A DNA stretch of 64,000 bases from an uncultured Coriobacteriaceae bacterium (GTDB lineage: Bacteria > Actinomycetota > Coriobacteriia > Coriobacteriales > Eggerthellaceae). This document shows, piece by piece, positions 61,534 through 64,000 of the stretch. Under the pieces are notes generated by a model. That model was not told the origin of the DNA. It made no database searches and saw only the letters and a program-made list of their open reading frames with translations. The first letter of the stretch is position 1; every line of letters starts with the position of its first letter. The position numbers and the translations under genes were made by a program. The DNA lies in the NCBI GenBank assembly GCA_949294735.1, contig CASFII010000001.1, positions 62,001 through 126,000 on the forward strand, in the 5' to 3' direction.

Positions 61534-64000
61534 TTACTTACCCTTTTTCTTTTTTTGACCGCCACCAGCAACCATACGATGCGCATCAAATACACCCTCA
61601 AGAGCGAGCAGCTTACGCAACACATCATCAATATGCGATAAATCTGACACCTCGAACAAGAAGCGCATTTCTGTCATGCCGTCCCGATGGGTTGTAGCGG
61701 TTGATGAAAGCACGTTGGCGCCCACTTCAGAAAAGACCGTAACAACATCGCGCAGGAGGTTCATGCGGTCGATAGCTTCAATAAGTACTTCAACTTTGTA
61801 GGAAGAAGTAGAAGCATGCGCATTGTCCCACGCTACCTCAATAATGCGTTCAGGAGACTTCATCAAGTCTTGAGCGTTCGGACAGTCCGCGCGGTGCACT
61901 GAAACGCCACGACCTCGCGTTACAAACCCAATAATGTCATCCCCTGGCACTGGATTACAGCAACGAGATAAACGTACCAGCACATCATCGATGCCCTTTA
62001 CTACCACGCCATTGCTGGTATGAGTTTCATGCTTCTTGGGGCGTTTTACGCTCGTAAGCATTGGGGGCATGATGTTGGAAGTTTCCGAAGCGCCCAAGCC
62101 GACGGTTGCAGCAGCTTCATTACCCTTGTCGACTAAAATCTTAAGCAGACGGTTCGCTACATGCTGAGGACTTTCCTTTCCAGTGCCAATGTTAACCAGC
62201 ATGTCATCAGGCTCTTTGTAACCCAGATGTTCAGAGACCGTTTTAATAGCGCGCATGGATTGCGCACTCGAAATACCTAAACCGTGTTTACGCATTTCAC
62301 GCGTTAGTCTGTCGCGTCCTATCTGCAAGTCATCCGAGCGCGTTATTTTGGAGAAGTAGGAGCGAATCTTTGCTCGGGCGCTGGGGGTTTTTACGAAGTT
62401 CAGCCAGTCGCGTGAAGGACTCGCACTTTTCTGCGTCAAAATTTCCACTCGGTCGCCCAACTGCAGTTGATAGGTTAACGGAACAATCGCTCCATTTACC
62501 TTTGCGCCTACACAATGATTGCCGACTTCAGTGTGAATCGCGTACGCAAAGTCAACAGGTGTTGAGCCTGCACGCAAGCTCATTGCTTTGCCCTTTGGTG
62601 TAAAAACAAACACCTCAGTTGGCGTCAGGTCAACCTTAAGCGACTTCAAGAATTCACGTGAGTCTTGCGTTTCATCTTGCCAGTCAATCATCTGCCGCAG
62701 CCAAGCAAGCTGCCGATCCATGGCTGCATCTCCGCCCTTGCCACCTTTTTCTTTGTAGCGCCAATGTGCAGCGACGCCAAATTCAGAGGTACGATGCATT
62801 TCTTCAGTACGAATTTGCACTTCAAGGGGTCTACCTGCAGGACCAATTACTGTCGTATGAAGACTTTGATACATGTTGAACTTAGGCATTGCAATGTAGT
62901 CTTTAAAGCGACCAGGCATAGGACTCCACAGCGTATGAACAGCACCTAATGCCGAATAGCACTCACTTACTTCTTTCACTACAATGCGCACAGCAATAAG
63001 GTCATAAATCTCTGAAAAGCCTTTGCCCTTTTTTGTCATCTTCTGATAGATGGAATACAAATGCTTCGGCCTACCAGCAATTTGAGCTTTGATTCCAACC
63101 TTATCGAGTTCTTCGTGGAGAATGTTTATAACTTGCTCCAGATAGTGCTCACGCTCTGAACGAGATTCGGCAACCATACGAGCAAGCTGCTTGTATTTAT
63201 TGGGTTCCAAATAGAAGAATGCCAGATCTTCCAATTCCCACTTAATACTGTTGATGCCTAAACGGTGCGCAATGGGAGCATAGATTTCCAGAGTTTCGCG
63301 CGACTTAAAGATACGCCTGTCTTCACGCAAGGCCCCCAGCGTTCGCATATTGTGCAAGCGGTCGGCAAGTTTAATAACAATGACGCGAATATCTTTGCTC
63401 ATGGCAACAAACATTTTGCGAATAGTTGCCGCTTGCTCGTCGCTTAAACTCTCAACTTCAATACGCGTAATCTTGGTAACGCCTTCAACCAGATTGGCTA
63501 CCTGCTGATTAAACTGAGTCGCCAGCTCTTCACTCGTCATGTCGGTGTCTTCTACCACATCGTGCAAAAGTGCTGCACAGAGTGTTTCTACATCCATTCG
63601 CAAGTCAGCCAAAATGATGGCAACTTCCACAGGGTGCGCTACAAAAGGCTCACCACTTTTTCGACATTGCCCTGCGTGTGCTTTACAAGCAACCTTAAAG
63701 GCCTTTTCCAGAAGAGCCATTTCATTGGAAGTTAGATAAGACCTGGTCATATCTTGCAGAACAGCAAATCGTTCTTCGGGGGTCTCAGTTGCTCCGTGAG
63801 TTTTTTCTGAGGCTTCAGTGGCAAAATGCTGCGTGGGAGCATAAGGCCTTCCCAAAAGGTCCTCTTTAGTGACAGGATGCAACGATTTCTTTTGAGGCTT
63901 TCCTAAAAAGACTTCTTCGAACATGTTTTCATCCGACAAAATAGGTTCGGATGCATGTTGCTTCTTTTCCTCTTCATTCTGTTTTGCGAGAAATTCTTCA
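61534..64000 (-). CDS. relA: Bifunctional (p)ppGpp synthetase/hydrolase RelA/SpoT, 5' end outside window
   Basis: Stringent-response enzyme. In order: HD hydrolase with KSGEPFVAHPVEVA and ALLHDVVEDT intact; synthetase with YDLIAVRIVV, GRFKDYIAMPKFNMYQSLHT; TGS domain (TEVFVFTPKGKAMSL, AYAIHTEVG); a zinc-finger-like region (LSRCCNPVPGD); and a C-terminal ACT domain. Both activities should be present. A TTG at 63939 could serve as start, but the frame stays open with plausible charged coding sequence (EEFLAKQNEEEKKQHASEP) to the last base. The true start is therefore probably beyond 64000. The extreme C-terminus is basic (GGGQKKKKGK). Confidence 0.92.
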   Translation of the reverse strand, partial: EEFLAKQNEEEKKQHASEPILSDENMFEEVFLGKPQKKSLHPVTKEDLLGRPYAPTQHFATEASEKTHGATETPEERFAVLQDMTRSYLTSNEMALLEKAFKVACKAHAGQCRKSGEPFVAHPVEVAIILADLRMDVETLCAALLHDVVEDTDMTSEELATQFNQQVANLVEGVTKITRIEVESLSDEQAATIRKMFVAMSKDIRVIVIKLADRLHNMRTLGALREDRRIFKSRETLEIYAPIAHRLGINSIKWELEDLAFFYLEPNKYKQLARMVAESRSEREHYLEQVINILHEELDKVGIKAQIAGRPKHLYSIYQKMTKKGKGFSEIYDLIAVRIVVKEVSECYSALGAVHTLWSPMPGRFKDYIAMPKFNMYQSLHTTVIGPAGRPLEVQIRTEEMHRTSEFGVAAHWRYKEKGGKGGDAAMDRQLAWLRQMIDWQDETQDSREFLKSLKVDLTPTEVFVFTPKGKAMSLRAGSTPVDFAYAIHTEVGNHCVGAKVNGAIVPLTYQLQLGDRVEILTQKSASPSRDWLNFVKTPSARAKIRSYFSKITRSDDLQIGRDRLTREMRKHGLGISSAQSMRAIKTVSEHLGYKEPDDMLVNIGTGKESPQHVANRLLKILVDKGNEAAATVGLGASETSNIMPPMLTSVKRPKKHETHTSNGVVVKGIDDVLVRLSRCCNPVPGDDIIGFVTRGRGVSVHRADCPNAQDLMKSPERIIEVAWDNAHASTSSYKVEVLIEAIDRMNLLRDVVTVFSEVGANVLSSTATTHRDGMTEMRFLFEVSDLSHIDDVLRKLLALEGVFDAHRMVAGGGQKKKKGK

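Noticed and set aside
1-64000. CRISPR array, prophage or transposase genes
   Set aside because: No regularly spaced direct repeats with unique spacers and no integrase, transposase, capsid or terminase proteins were seen on either strand.

Overview
The window is a stretch of ordinary bacterial chromosome, coding-dense and about half G+C. Most genes lie on the minus strand in short runs with 1-4 base stop/start overlaps. The gene content is System I cytochrome c maturation (ccm), AddAB, Veg, TlyA, a CBS-domain family II pyrophosphatase, a fused L-serine dehydratase and a lipoprotein PrsA. Together with the moderate G+C, this suggests a Gram-positive actinobacterium of the Coriobacteriia, probably a lower-GC member of the Eggerthellaceae such as a Cryptobacterium-like organism. 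That assignment is inference from gene content, not from a search.

Layout. 1-483: a gene-free segment with a palindromic repeat, a candidate structured RNA and two intrinsic terminators. 484-8528 (minus): mnmA-coaE-ccmE-ccmF-ccmA-ccmB-ccmC-ccmD-like-galU, a cytochrome c maturation block with housekeeping genes at both ends. 8693-11330 (minus): rpsA with a TTG start, then a secreted coiled-coil/RlpA-like protein. 11520-14375 (plus): a metal-resistance operon with an ArsR/SmtB repressor and operator, a free-standing HMA metallochaperone, and a Zn/Cd/Pb P-type ATPase. 14604-25548 (minus): nnrD, a lipid kinase, acpS, veg, addA, addB and the CBS pyrophosphatase. 25704-31592: L-serine dehydratase, PcrA, DAHP synthase plus chorismate mutase, and a peptide-deformylase-like protein lacking the catalytic glutamate.

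31702-34925 (plus): tRNA-Ala, a MalY-type C-S lyase, a 37-codon small ORF with its own terminator, and two metallophosphoesterases. 34966-41326 (minus): pyrH-frr, then uppS-cdsA-dxr, and an HtrA protease. 41547-44681 (plus): an SCP2-like protein with an iron alcohol dehydrogenase and an aldehyde dehydrogenase. An O-antigen-ligase-like gene overlaps the end of the last one tail to tail. 46140-46750: two tRNA-Ser genes, a 23-bp duplicate of one tRNA 3' end, and a small element with inverted termini. 46877-64000: PrsA, TypA, a J-domain protein, a 29-codon membrane peptide, NagB, Adk, a UPF0210 protein, TlyA, Asd-LysC, an MFS transporter, a zinc phospholipase C-like protein, a PhoU-like DUF47 protein, an MBL-fold hydrolase and RelA/SpoT, which runs off the right edge.

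Functionally the window is mainly core metabolism, translation, envelope synthesis and DNA repair. No prophage, CRISPR array, intact transposase or obvious new multi-gene defence system is visible. The most unusual signals are small: the candidate RNA near the left edge with two anti-Shine-Dalgarno motifs, a palindromic repeat whose two copies show compensatory changes, the tRNA-Ser duplication scar, a deformylase homologue with HGIDH instead of HExxH, a CcmE with a second OB-like domain, and two overlooked small ORFs.
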